From the NCBI RefSeq assembly GCF_963920485.1, contig NZ_OY986431.1, positions 868,001 to 932,000 on the forward strand: 64,000 nt of DNA, in the 5' to 3' direction. The translations under genes were made by a program, and so were the position numbers. The DNA is from Cyanobium usitatum str. Tous. GTDB taxonomy: Bacteria; Cyanobacteriota; Cyanobacteriia; PCC-6307; Cyanobiaceae. The notes beneath the pieces are model-generated. The model ran no database searches. It was not told the DNA's origin and saw only the letters and a program-made list of their open reading frames with translations. Of this stretch, positions 25,697-33,930 are shown piece by piece. The first letter of the stretch is position 1; every line of letters begins with the position of its first letter.

Positions 25697-25839
25697 TCGC
25701 CATGGGCGCTGGTAGTCGTGCTCACCGGCATGACTACTTATGTTCTAAATAGCCCAAGCGTTCCCACTTCTAAATTTTAATTGTCTCTAGAAGTTGTTTA
25801 ACCCTGATTAACTTCGCGGATATTTTATCTTCAATTAAT

Positions 25840-25868
25840 AGCCCGGAGCAAAAACTCCGGGCTTTTTT
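25840..25868 (+). terminator. Rho-independent terminator after hli copy 2
   Basis: Perfect 9-bp stem AGCCCGGAG / CTCCGGGCT (25840-25848 and 25855-25863) with a CAAAAA loop, followed by a run of six T residues. Orientation fits plus-strand transcription from hli copy 2. The convergent desA ends 20 bp further on. Confidence 0.92.
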
Positions 25869-25887
25869 GTGTGATTAATTGCTTGAT

Positions 25888-27045
25888 CTAGCTAGATCGT
25901 ATGGATTGATAGAAGAAGCCACCATCGATTCCTCTTTGGCTTACTACGGTGCAGCGTGTTGCAACTCGCCACAAGGCCCGATGGATGGGTGTGGGGTCAT
26001 AGCGAACTAGCTCTGGAAAACGCTGCTTGAGCAAGGCGCTGGCCCGCCAAGCGTTGTAGTGAGGAATTTTCGGGTTGATGTGATGGCACACATGGGTTGA
26101 GCCGATGCCGTGATGCAGCAGGTTGAGCAGGGGGCCATAGGGACGATCCACCGTCTGTAGAGCACCTTTTGCCCAATTCCAGTCGCTGGTGGAGAAGTGG
26201 GGAATATCGGTATCGGTGTGCTGCAGCCAGGTGTAACCAACCAGCCAAGCATTGATTACCAGATAGGGCAGGCCGTACACCAGCAGCACTCTCGCCGGGG
26301 AGAAGTGGATAGAGGCCCATACCAGGGCCGCCACCATTGCCAGCAGGCCGAGGTTGGAGATCGCCATCAGGCGACGGCAGGAGTCGGGAAATAGCTGGCG
26401 CCTACCGTTGCGAAAGGGTGCAGCTGTAGTGAAATGGGAGGTGGGGCTGCCGTACTCTTCGCCGCCGGCCACACCAAACATTATGTAGAGGGGCCAACCC
26501 AGTACCAGATGGGTAAATAGGGAGGCAACGCCGTAAATGCCATCCCCTAATTGCCGTTTTGTTTTGGCCACGAAGCGTCCCGAGCTGGAATCGGAGCGGG
26601 GCGGCACGTGGGTTTCGCCTGCCTCGAGGTGGTTGCAGTTGGCGTGGTGCACTGCATGGCTTCGCTGCCAGCTGAAGTACGGCACAAGCAGCAAGCTGTG
26701 CAGCACAAATCCCACCACCGCTTCGATGCGGGGGTTGGGATGGAAGGCACGGTGACCGCACTCATGGGCAATTACCCAGCAGCCTCCCGCCACTGTTCCA
26801 GTGACCACGGCGTAGAGCAGCCAGAGGGGTGCAGCGCTGAGCTGCAAGGGGATCAGGGTTCCCAGGCCATAGGCCAAAGCAGATAGCCCCAGGGACATGG
26901 CCAGGCTTCCCCAGGCTTTAACCGGGTTGATCTGGGTTAGCTCAGTTGGTAGGCAGGCAAGCAGCTCAGCTTTGCTGGGATAGGTGGCTGCTGGCGTGGC
27001 GACCTGCGCGGTGGCGAGGGACGGCAGGGAAACAGGTGGAGTCAA
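25888..27045 (-). CDS. desA: Acyl-lipid Delta12 fatty acid desaturase
   Basis: Introduces a second double bond at Delta12 of oleoyl chains on membrane glycerolipids. Three His clusters for the di-iron centre are present: HECGHRAFH (about 94-102), HAVHHANCNH (about 129-138) and HVCHHINPKIPHYN near the C-terminus. Hydrophobic pairs of helices flank them. 385 aa with the ordering of DesA rather than DesC (H-x4-H first box). The start ATG at 27045 yields a Pro/Thr-rich soluble N-terminus. Desaturation supports growth in cold and strong light. Confidence 0.9.
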   Translation of the reverse strand: MTPPVSLPSLATAQVATPAATYPSKAELLACLPTELTQINPVKAWGSLAMSLGLSALAYGLGTLIPLQLSAAPLWLLYAVVTGTVAGGCWVIAHECGHRAFHPNPRIEAVVGFVLHSLLLVPYFSWQRSHAVHHANCNHLEAGETHVPPRSDSSSGRFVAKTKRQLGDGIYGVASLFTHLVLGWPLYIMFGVAGGEEYGSPTSHFTTAAPFRNGRRQLFPDSCRRLMAISNLGLLAMVAALVWASIHFSPARVLLVYGLPYLVINAWLVGYTWLQHTDTDIPHFSTSDWNWAKGALQTVDRPYGPLLNLLHHGIGSTHVCHHINPKIPHYNAWRASALLKQRFPELVRYDPTPIHRALWRVATRCTVVSQRGIDGGFFYQSIRSS

Positions 27046-27186
27046 TGAAGCTGCCGCAGGACAAGGGGGAATGGAAACGGCCCTAAAAGGCCTTTGTGAC
27101 CTTAGGTATCAGCACCCTGCTGCCGTGCCTTGGCAGCCATATCCACCTCTCCTTAATGTTCAGCTTGTCTCAAGCGCATTAGGGAA

Positions 27187-28044
27187 ATGACTGGCTCAGG
27201 GCTCCGCCAGCGAGTTTGGGAGCTCCTGGATGTCAGCGAGGATCCGCAAAGCGGGGTGGACGATTGGGATTGGGTCGACGCTTTCCTGCTGGCGCTGATC
27301 CTTCTAAATGTGCTTGCGGTGATCCTGGAGACTGTCAATAGTCTGCAGCTGCGCTTCAGCACGGCTTTTTGGGCGTTTGAAGTCTTTTCGGTAGGGGTCT
27401 TCAGCGTCGAATACGCAGCGAGGATTTGGTCCTGTACGGCGGATCCGCGCTACAGGCAGCCGCTTGTGGGCCGGTTGCGCTATGTGAGCAGCTTCTTTGG
27501 CGTGGTCGATTTCTTAGCCATCTTGCCCTTTTACGTCACGCTCGCCCTACCTGCCTCCGCTCTCGATCTGCGGATACTGCGAGTCCTCCGGCTAATGAGA
27601 TTCGCACGGGTGCTGAAGTTGGGCCGTTATTCGGATTCCATCGGTCGCATGAAGCGCGTGATCGGTGCTCGGCGCGGCGATCTTGGCGTGGCTCTCGCGG
27701 CTGTTGTGGTCATACTCGTGCTTGCTTCGAGTGCTATTTACTACGTTGAGTCTGATACCCAGCCAGAGGTATTTACAAGTATTCCTGCGGCGATGTGGTG
27801 GGGAATTTCAGCACTTACGACTGTTGGCTACGGCGACATTGCTCCAGTTACACCGTTTGGTAAATTCCTGGGCGGCATAATTCAGCTGCTAGGGATTGCC
27901 ATTTTTGCGCTACCGGCTGGCATCATTGCATCCGGCTATGAAGAAGATACCCGGCGTGGCAGAACTGAGAAGGGGATTTGTAGCTCCTGCGGGCGCCCGT
28001 TCGGCCTCGAGAGTGAGTCTGACCAATGTATAGATAGCAAGTGA
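27187..28044 (+). CDS. Voltage-gated potassium channel (Kv type)
   Basis: 285 residues. Six membrane helices: S4 (about 130-150) shows the every-third-residue arginine pattern LRILRVLRLMRFARVLK of a voltage sensor, and the pore has selectivity filter TTVGYGD (about residues 211-217). After S6 there is a short cytosolic tail with CSSCGRP and a third Cys, a possible zinc knuckle. No RCK/NAD domain. Third-position GC looks lower than in neighbouring genes, a hint of horizontal origin (inference). Confidence 0.93.
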   Translation: MTGSGLRQRVWELLDVSEDPQSGVDDWDWVDAFLLALILLNVLAVILETVNSLQLRFSTAFWAFEVFSVGVFSVEYAARIWSCTADPRYRQPLVGRLRYVSSFFGVVDFLAILPFYVTLALPASALDLRILRVLRLMRFARVLKLGRYSDSIGRMKRVIGARRGDLGVALAAVVVILVLASSAIYYVESDTQPEVFTSIPAAMWWGISALTTVGYGDIAPVTPFGKFLGGIIQLLGIAIFALPAGIIASGYEEDTRRGRTEKGICSSCGRPFGLESESDQCIDSK

Positions 28045-28377
28045 ATTTTGCTAGGTTCACTCAACCCTGACGGTCACGGCTATTGCAGCAGTGATCCCTT
28101 TGGCTGCTGGCGCCCAATTATCTTCCTCAGTCTAAATTCATAGGGGTATAGAGCCTCTACGGGGCAATGCTGATTAATCTTGGTATACCATCCTTGCAAT
28201 CACTGCATATCTCTTTTGTCAATATTGTCGATGTTTCGGCTTTCATTATAATTGGCCTAATAAAAGAGATTGTATTAACATTTTGACAGCTGAACGATTA
28301 GCGCGGTCCAGTCGATCTCCCGACTCTCCTCGGCTAGGCCAATTCAGATCAGGGCCATGGCTCTTCGGGGGGCAAGT
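28045..28377. other. AT-rich intergenic stretch, no gene seen
   Basis: Between two convergent genes (channel, plus strand; GGDEF-EAL, minus strand). Distinctly AT-rich against the GC-rich background. It holds a good sigma70-like promoter (see 28225-28252) but no ORF, tRNA or clear terminator that I can see. Confidence 0.6.
28225..28252 (+). promoter_or_regulatory. Orphan sigma70-like promoter
   Basis: TTGTCG, 16-bp spacer, then a consensus TATAAT. It points rightwards into the 3' end of the minus-strand GGDEF-EAL gene, where no plus-strand gene exists. It could drive a small or antisense RNA, or be chance in AT-rich sequence. Confidence 0.35.
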
Positions 28378-30618
28378 TTACGAGAGGGCTCCGTTGCCGG
28401 TGGCCTCGGCCAGCACCGCTTCAAAAGGTTCCGGGCTGTGCAGGAAGTAGCCCTGGGCATAGTCCAAGCCAATCTCGCGGAGCCGTTCTAGTACCGAAGC
28501 CGATTCTACGAATTCCGCCACGGTGGTGAGTCCGATCACTGCCGCAGCATCCACAAACGAGCGCACAACAACATTGTCGAGGGGATCATCGATCACCCCG
28601 GTCACGAACTGTCCGTCAATCTTCAGATGGGTCATCTGCAGGCTCTTCAAGGTGCTAAATGAAGCGCTACCGGCGCCGAAGTCATCGATGGCAACCGTGG
28701 CACCATGGTTACGCACCATGGAAATAAAGGTGACAGCCGACGTCACGCTGGTTATTACTGACGTTTCGGTTATCTCGAAGCAGAGGCGACGGCTGATCTC
28801 TGGGCTGGCCTGGGAGAGCAGCTGATCCACCGTCCGCAGAAAGCTCGCGTCAACTACCGACTGGCCCGAAACATTCAGGGCAATGTGACTGATGCGGTCG
28901 AGACTATTCAGCTCTCCGAGCATGGTGATAGTTTTCTCCAGAACCCACTGGTCCAGACGGGTGACGAGCTGGAAGCGCTCCGCCGGCGGTAGGAATGCAC
29001 CGGGCATTACCAGGGAGCCATCTACTTCTCGTAGACGAAGGAGCAGTTCGGCTCGCAGTGACGTATTGGCGGCCGGATCAAGGGGAACGATTTTTTGCGC
29101 ATGGAGAACCAGCCGTTCTTCATCCATAGCGCTCTGCAGCCTTGTCACCCAGCGCATTGCCTGGTTACGCCTCATCGTGTCCACATTGCCTTCAACCCAT
29201 GTGTGCCATCGGTTCCGGCCTCTCTCCTTTGCAATAAAGCAGCTGGTGTCCGCTGCCTGCATCACCGCATTCGGACGCAGGTTCTGCTCCTGCAGGGGCA
29301 CAACGCCAATACTTACACCCACCCGAAACTGCTGGTTCCGCGCCTGAAAGCGGAACACCTCGAATGTCTCGATAATGAGCTGTGCTGTCTCTTCAGCCCG
29401 CGTAACGTTGCAGTTGGGCAGGAGCAGGGCAAACTCGTCTCCCCCTAGACGGGCCAGGCTTGCCTGGTGACTCTGGAAGGGTTTCAGCAGCCCTGCAACC
29501 TCCACCAAGAGTCGATCCCCCGCCGCATGTCCGACGGTGTCATTGACGATCTTGAACTGGTCAAGATCGATATAGAGGAGAGCATGGTCTGGCCCCTCGG
29601 CTTCTCTGAGCTGGGTAACGCACTGGCTCAGGCAGATTTCAAAAGCCCGTCGATTGAACAGTCCGGTCAGGTGGTCATGGTTTGCCTGGAAGAGAATCTC
29701 GGCATTCAGGGCCACTTCGGTGGTGACGTCCTGAACGAAGCCCAGGAAGTGGGTGGTAGTGCCGGCGTCATCACGCTGGGCCTTCGCCTGGGACTGCACG
29801 TGGATGACACTGCCATCATGCCGAAGCAGCCGGAATGTCTTCTGAAATTGACGCTGTTCTTTTGCCGCTTGGATCCATTCGGCAAAGACCGCTGAGCGAT
29901 CTTCAGGATGAATAGTCTCGGTCCAACCGTTACCCAGGCTCTCCTCCAGGCTGAGCCCATAGAGATCCTGCCAACGTTCATTGGTGTAATAACAACCCCC
30001 GGCTGCATCCGTGGCGAAGAGACCAATTGGCATGTCTGCACTGATCTGTTCGGCTTCCTGGCGATACTTCGCTTCCATGCGCTCAGCGCGGCGCCCCTCC
30101 AGTAGATGGACGGCCGTTTTGCTGAGATTGCATAAGACCTTGCGCTGATCCTCGTCCAGCCGCATCGGCTGAAGGCCAATCACGCACAGGGTGCCGACGG
30201 TGGCACCGCTGGACAATCGCAGAGGTGCGCCTGCATAGAAACGGATGTGAGGATCGCCGGTGACAAGGGGATTGCCGGAGAATTCGGGATCGATCTGGGC
30301 GTCTTCAACGACGAAGAGTTCGGACTGCTTAATGGCGTGGGTGCAGAAGGAGATGCATCGGGGTGTCTCCTTTACCCCTTCGAGCCCCACGTTGGCTTTG
30401 AACCACTGTCGGTCGTGGTCTATCAGGCTGATCAGGGCAATCGGAGTTCCACAGATCGCTGAAGCGGCCTGTACCAGTCCATCGAAGGCCGATTCTGCCC
30501 CGCTGTCGACAATTTCTAGCTCGTTAAGAGCTTGCTGGCGCCATTGCTCGGTTTGCTCGGTGGGATTGGAGCGGTTTGGCAATGACCCTGCTAGAAAATC
30601 TAATTGTTGCCCGGCCAT
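28378..30618 (-). CDS. GAF-PAS-GGDEF-EAL cyclic-di-GMP enzyme
   Basis: 746 residues: GAF domain (about 35-175, with ISFCTHAIKQSELFVVEDA and VRFYAGAPLRLSSGATVGTLCVI), PAS/PAC (about 195-310), GGDEF (intact GGDEF at about residue 390 in LARLGGDEFALLLP) and EAL (about 505-740). The EAL signature is ELL within RAELLLRLRE, keeping the E-x-L-x-R form. The other metal and catalytic residues appear present (NVSGQSV, EITETSV, AIDDFGAGSASF, KIDGQFV, AEFVES). No RxxD inhibition site precedes GGDEF. Probably a dual or switchable cyclic-di-GMP synthase/phosphodiesterase regulated by its GAF ligand. A paralogous GAF occurs in the gene at 54788. Confidence 0.92.
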   Translation of the reverse strand: MAGQQLDFLAGSLPNRSNPTEQTEQWRQQALNELEIVDSGAESAFDGLVQAASAICGTPIALISLIDHDRQWFKANVGLEGVKETPRCISFCTHAIKQSELFVVEDAQIDPEFSGNPLVTGDPHIRFYAGAPLRLSSGATVGTLCVIGLQPMRLDEDQRKVLCNLSKTAVHLLEGRRAERMEAKYRQEAEQISADMPIGLFATDAAGGCYYTNERWQDLYGLSLEESLGNGWTETIHPEDRSAVFAEWIQAAKEQRQFQKTFRLLRHDGSVIHVQSQAKAQRDDAGTTTHFLGFVQDVTTEVALNAEILFQANHDHLTGLFNRRAFEICLSQCVTQLREAEGPDHALLYIDLDQFKIVNDTVGHAAGDRLLVEVAGLLKPFQSHQASLARLGGDEFALLLPNCNVTRAEETAQLIIETFEVFRFQARNQQFRVGVSIGVVPLQEQNLRPNAVMQAADTSCFIAKERGRNRWHTWVEGNVDTMRRNQAMRWVTRLQSAMDEERLVLHAQKIVPLDPAANTSLRAELLLRLREVDGSLVMPGAFLPPAERFQLVTRLDQWVLEKTITMLGELNSLDRISHIALNVSGQSVVDASFLRTVDQLLSQASPEISRRLCFEITETSVITSVTSAVTFISMVRNHGATVAIDDFGAGSASFSTLKSLQMTHLKIDGQFVTGVIDDPLDNVVVRSFVDAAAVIGLTTVAEFVESASVLERLREIGLDYAQGYFLHSPEPFEAVLAEATGNGALS

Positions 30619-31087
30619 GGTGTCAGCTTTATTGGCTTAGCAGTTGGGAGGTGTAGGTGTTTGCTAAACTGGAACGTGGCGCTTTAGCCCTTCGGCCAAA
30701 GCTTAATCATTTCGCAGCTTGCTTTCCTGATCCTTTGGCGGCGTTGGCAGGCCATGTCCCTTGTGGCTCGGCCTTTGCGCAAAAGAGTGGTTGTCAACCA
30801 TCCTTGGTTCGAGCTTATGCGGCCCCCTGGTAACCGAACCAGGGTGTCTGAGAGTTCTCGCCCGGCCAGACTGGGACAGGCTTTCAGCCATAAATCGAGT
30901 CCTTCAAGGTCCGAGCGGAACCTCCGTATGCTCCCAACCGCTGAGCGGCTGACCGATTAGGGCAATACCTTCGCCGACGTCTGCCGCACGATCGAGGTGC
31001 CCCATCCGACTTGCCATCCCTGCAAGCAGTCGTAATTGGTATGCCGGCCAAATGCGGCATACCAAGGACAGCCCGAGATAACCGCTG
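30619..31087. other. Non-coding region with hairpins, no gene recognised
   Basis: About 470 bp upstream of the GGDEF-EAL gene. It contains a 7-bp stem hairpin CCCTGGT / ACCAGGG (30825-30844) and the strong hairpin at 31036-31065. Several frames are open on both strands, but their composition looks non-coding. I could not fold it into a tRNA, tmRNA, RNase P RNA or known riboswitch. It may be an unnamed structured RNA or a dispersed intergenic repeat. Confidence 0.5.
31036..31065 (-). terminator. Strong hairpin downstream of the vWA operon
   Basis: Perfect 11-bp stem TTGGTATGCCG / CGGCATACCAA with an 8-base loop, 22 bp past the stop of the last small ORF of the MerR-vWA operon on the minus strand. 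No convincing T run follows, so it may be a weak or factor-assisted terminator or an mRNA-stabilising hairpin. Confidence 0.55.
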
Positions 31088-31291
31088 TCAGTCGAAGGGA
31101 TATTCGTAGACAAGGGTGATGCCAAGGCGCTCGGCGGTGGCCCGGTCACGGGAGATGTTTGCCTCACACTGCAGCCGGTAGGCCTCCTGCTCCTTGGTTT
31201 CACCCGCTGCCGGCGGACCCGATTCCCTCAGCGCTCGGTTGTGAATGCGGCGCTGCTCTTCCATCGAGATCCGCTCGTGATCTTCTGGCAT
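31088..31291 (-). CDS. Small acidic/charged protein, last gene of vWA operon
   Basis: 67 residues from ATG 31291 (MPEDHERISMEEQRRIHNRA). Highly charged, predicted helical, a single Cys, no signal peptide. No family recognised. It ends ...GITLVYEYPFD. The start lies 4 bp before the stop of the neighbouring 99-residue ORF, tight spacing that supports a real co-translated gene rather than chance. Confidence 0.6.
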   Translation of the reverse strand: MPEDHERISMEEQRRIHNRALRESGPPAAGETKEQEAYRLQCEANISRDRATAERLGITLVYEYPFD

Positions 31292-31295
31292 CGGT

Positions 31296-31595
31296 TTACT
31301 CCAGCTCCCCTGCGGCCACCTTCTCGCGGATGCGGCGCAGAAATTCCCTCGCCACGGGAGTTTCACCCTCGGAGCAATAGTTGTAGCGGTCCTTGCGAGA
31401 AGCAAAGAACAGCGCACAGCGAAGTTCGGTGAGGGTCGTGGCGTTCTTCTCTTGATAAAGCGCCTCACACGCCTCGAATCTGCCCGCCACCTCGTAGCCA
31501 TTGATCGTGAGCGCGAAGGCATCCCAGTGGCACGGATCAACATCGGGATCGGGAATGCGATCGAGCTTTAGTTGACGGTTGGTGAGTTCTTGCAT
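31296..31595 (-). CDS. Small unknown protein in vWA operon
   Basis: 99 residues (MQELTNRQLKLDRIPDPDVD...). Mixed helix, with the aromatic/acidic segment DPCHWDAFALTINGYEV and a C-terminal helix REFLRRIREKVAAGELE. Resembles no family I know. It starts 5 bp after the vWA stop on the same strand, so it is most likely in the same transcript. Absence of membrane segments suggests a cytosolic partner of the vWA protein (inference). Confidence 0.65.
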   Translation of the reverse strand: MQELTNRQLKLDRIPDPDVDPCHWDAFALTINGYEVAGRFEACEALYQEKNATTLTELRCALFFASRKDRYNYCSEGETPVAREFLRRIREKVAAGELE

Positions 31596-31599
31596 CGGT

Positions 31600-32859
31600 T
31601 CAGTCCTCCCGGGTGTTGTTGGTGCCGTCCCAGACGTTCAAGCTGCTGCGTAGCACGTCTTGGCGTAAGCGTTTACGGCTGAGGTTGCGGTCGCTGGCGA
31701 GCAACTGGCGTTGTTCGGCCAGGCGCTGGCGCTCGTGGCTGATGCTGCTGCTCTGGGGCATGGCCGCCAGCTCGATATCGATCGACTGCAGGCTGGCTAA
31801 GGCGGCGCCTTGATCACCGCGATCGAGGGCATCGATGACGCTGCGGCGGTCGCGGCTGGCCTGCAGCAGGGCCAGCTGTTCGGCTACATCGAGATCCACA
31901 TCCAGCTCGCGGAGTTCAGCAGCGCTCAGTACTGGCAGGATCAGCTGCTGGCGCTGCTCTTGGCGCCGCTCGATGCCCGGGCTGTCCCAGGCCAGGTGAA
32001 TGCCGGTGATCGGCTGGTTTGGCGTCCAGGCGGGCAGTTGCAGGCGCAGCCCCACCTGCAGGGTCTGGCCCTGACGCAGGTTGGGCAGCTGCAGATTGCC
32101 GGCGCTGGTGACGGTGAGGTCGTTGATCACGTCAACCAACTCGGCGCCGTGCTGGGGGCGGATGCCGATGCTGACCCGGCGTCCACTGGTGGTCGCCAGA
32201 CCCTGAAGCTCGCTGGCGTAGAGGTCGGCAAGCTGGGTGGGGCTTTCGATCTGGGCCAAGGTGCCGTCACCGGCGGCGGCGATGGCGCCCATCAGGTCTT
32301 CATCGAAACCAGCACCCAGGCCAAAGGCGCTGGTGCTGATGCCGCGCTGGTTGAGGCCAGCCACCTTCTCGGCAATGGCGGCCGCGTTTGTGAGGCCTTC
32401 GTTTGCCTGGCCGTCGGAGAGCAGCAGCACCCGGTTGAGGGAGGCACCATCGAGGTGTTCCGCCACCTGCAAGGCACCGGCCAGCCAGCCATCGAAGAGG
32501 GCGGTGGTGCTGCCGGCCTCGATCGTGTTGATCGCCTGCAGGAAGGGCAAGGCGGAGTCAACCGGCCTGGAGGGAACGACGATCTGAACCTCGTCATCGA
32601 AGCTGACGATGGCGAGTCGGTCGCGGCTTGTGAGTTCAGCGGCGAGGCTGCGCGCTGCCTTGCGGGCATGGCTGAGCTTCTCGCCGGCCATGGAGCCGGA
32701 GCGATCGATCACCAGTGCCAGGTTCAGCGGCGGCCGCTGGGGCTTTTGCAGCTCCGGTGGCGGCTGGGGTGGCTCGATGCTGATCAACAGATCAAGAGCG
32801 GTTGGCGCATCCCCCGCAACAGCGGGCCGCAGCGGACGGATGGTGATCGTGGGTTGCAT
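31600..32859 (-). CDS. vWA-domain protein (YfbK-like)
   Basis: 419 residues. The von Willebrand A domain (about 44-215) has an intact MIDAS: D52-x-S54-x-S56 in IDRSGSMAGEKL, a Thr in GSTTALFDG and the Asp in LLLSDGQANEG. A beta-rich middle (220-310) and a Gln/Arg/Leu-rich helical C-terminus (320-410) follow. No signal peptide. Cytosolic vWA proteins usually act as metal-dependent adaptors, often with MoxR ATPases, but none is adjacent. It lies directly downstream of a MerR regulator (35 bp) and upstream of two small ORFs. Confidence 0.88.
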   Translation of the reverse strand: MQPTITIRPLRPAVAGDAPTALDLLISIEPPQPPPELQKPQRPPLNLALVIDRSGSMAGEKLSHARKAARSLAAELTSRDRLAIVSFDDEVQIVVPSRPVDSALPFLQAINTIEAGSTTALFDGWLAGALQVAEHLDGASLNRVLLLSDGQANEGLTNAAAIAEKVAGLNQRGISTSAFGLGAGFDEDLMGAIAAAGDGTLAQIESPTQLADLYASELQGLATTSGRRVSIGIRPQHGAELVDVINDLTVTSAGNLQLPNLRQGQTLQVGLRLQLPAWTPNQPITGIHLAWDSPGIERRQEQRQQLILPVLSAAELRELDVDLDVAEQLALLQASRDRRSVIDALDRGDQGAALASLQSIDIELAAMPQSSSISHERQRLAEQRQLLASDRNLSRKRLRQDVLRSSLNVWDGTNNTRED

Positions 32860-32894
32860 GGGAATAACGGGCTAGTGGTAGGGGAGGTAGCGAT

Positions 32895-33521
32895 TCAGGA
32901 GAGGTCGTCGAGGTGGTCGCGGAGGCGATCGAGCAGGCGCTGCAGCCAGGCCTCACGGCGACTACCGGCTGGTGGCAGGGAGGCGCTGTCGCTCAGATGC
33001 AGCTCCACACCGGGTGCCAGGGCGAGGCGATGCCAGCGGCTGGTAGTGCGGCCACCACCGCGCGGCGTCAGGCGACGGCTGGGCTCCTCGAACGGTGCCG
33101 ACTGACAGATCGGAGCGCCCAGCATCTCCAGCAGATCCAGATCTGAGGAGCACTGCAGGGTTGGCGCGCTTTGCAGCTCCTGGAGGTAGTCGAGCGCGGC
33201 ATTGGTGGCCGGCGGCTCTTCCAGCTGGGTGAGCTGGCGCTCCAGTTCGCTGTTGTCAGCGGCCAGCAGCGGCGCAATGGCTGTGAGGCTCAGGCCGCGC
33301 CGGGCCAGGGAGCGCACCAGCAGCAGCTGCAGCAACTGACGCTGTCCGTAAACCGCGCGGCGGCCGTCCTTTCCCGGGCGATCGATCAGCCCCTCGGTGG
33401 CATACAGACGCACGGTGCGCGGTGTGACCTTCTCGCCGAGGCGCTCAGAGGCCAGGGAAAGCAACTCCTCCAGCCCGAAGACAAGAGGAGCGGCGGGAGC
33501 AGCAGCGGGGAGATCAGCCAT
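32895..33521 (-). CDS. MerR-family transcriptional regulator
   Basis: 208 residues from ATG 33521 (MADLPAAAP). The winged helix-turn-helix (about residues 15-85) reads VTPRTVRLYATEGLIDRPGK then RRAVYGQRQLLQLLLVRSLARRGLS, the MerR/HspR pattern. The C-terminal part has no Cys-rich metal site and instead has a large predicted helical/loop region, so the effector is unknown. It heads the minus-strand vWA operon. A promoter with a palindrome at its -10 lies immediately upstream, suggesting autoregulation. Confidence 0.85.
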   Translation of the reverse strand: MADLPAAAPAAPLVFGLEELLSLASERLGEKVTPRTVRLYATEGLIDRPGKDGRRAVYGQRQLLQLLLVRSLARRGLSLTAIAPLLAADNSELERQLTQLEEPPATNAALDYLQELQSAPTLQCSSDLDLLEMLGAPICQSAPFEEPSRRLTPRGGGRTTSRWHRLALAPGVELHLSDSASLPPAGSRREAWLQRLLDRLRDHLDDLS

Positions 33522-33529
33522 GTCACAAA

Positions 33530-33556
33530 CGTATACGGTTGCAGTGCAGTTGTCAA
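33530..33556 (-). promoter_or_regulatory. Promoter/operator of the MerR-vWA operon
   Basis: On the minus strand: TTGACA (33556-33551), a 15-bp spacer, TATACG (33535-33530). The -10 sits in the perfect palindrome CGTATACG (33530-33537); a related CAACGTATCGA-like sequence lies just upstream of the -35. Only 8 bases separate the -10 from the ATG at 33521, so the transcript may be leaderless. The short spacer is unlike the 19-bp MerR-activated type and fits an autorepressed promoter. Confidence 0.5.
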
Positions 33557-33615
33557 CGTATCGACAGATTGCTGGCCTCCAGGGCATGCTGAGCTAGCTG
33601 CCGCGATCTGCCCTG

Positions 33616-33903
33616 TTGGCTCTGTCCCGTCTGCTGCTGCTGGGGATCGGTGTGGCGCTGGGCGTGGCGCTCTGGCACCTGGTGCTGCCGCTGCTGGCCC
33701 TGCTGGTGATGGCTGCAGTGCTCTCCAGGGCTGGCACCAAGACGCAACCGCGCCCTCCAGCCCCTCAGGTACCTGCCGTCAGCCCACCTCCTGCAGGCCC
33801 GGTGCTGGATCCGCAGGTACGGGCCCAGGCCCTGGCGCAGGTGGAACGCATCAACACCGAGGTGCAGCGCGAACGGCTGGAGCGCGCGTTTGAACAGGAC
33901 TGA
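33616..33903 (+). CDS. Small membrane protein
   Basis: 95 residues from TTG 33616. The N-terminal third is hydrophobic (RLLLLGIGVALGVALWHLVLPL then LALLVMAAVLS), one or two membrane helices, followed by a Pro-rich linker and a charged, helical C-terminus (VRAQALAQVERINTEVQRER). Divergent from the MerR gene, about 95 bp between starts. No known family. Start codon uncertain because no ATG is available. Confidence 0.6.
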   Translation: MALSRLLLLGIGVALGVALWHLVLPLLALLVMAAVLSRAGTKTQPRPPAPQVPAVSPPPAGPVLDPQVRAQALAQVERINTEVQRERLERAFEQD

Positions 33904-33930
33904 TTACGTTGAAACCCCAGTTGGGAACCG

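Noticed and set aside
30740-30900. tRNA or tmRNA in the non-coding tract
   Set aside because: A TTCGAgc T-loop-like string exists, but no T-stem, anticodon arm or acceptor pairing could be drawn.
31810-33105. Long open frame on the plus strand across the vWA and MerR genes
   Set aside because: The minus strand carries clear MIDAS and helix-turn-helix motifs; the plus frame has no recognisable domain and spans the gap between both genes.
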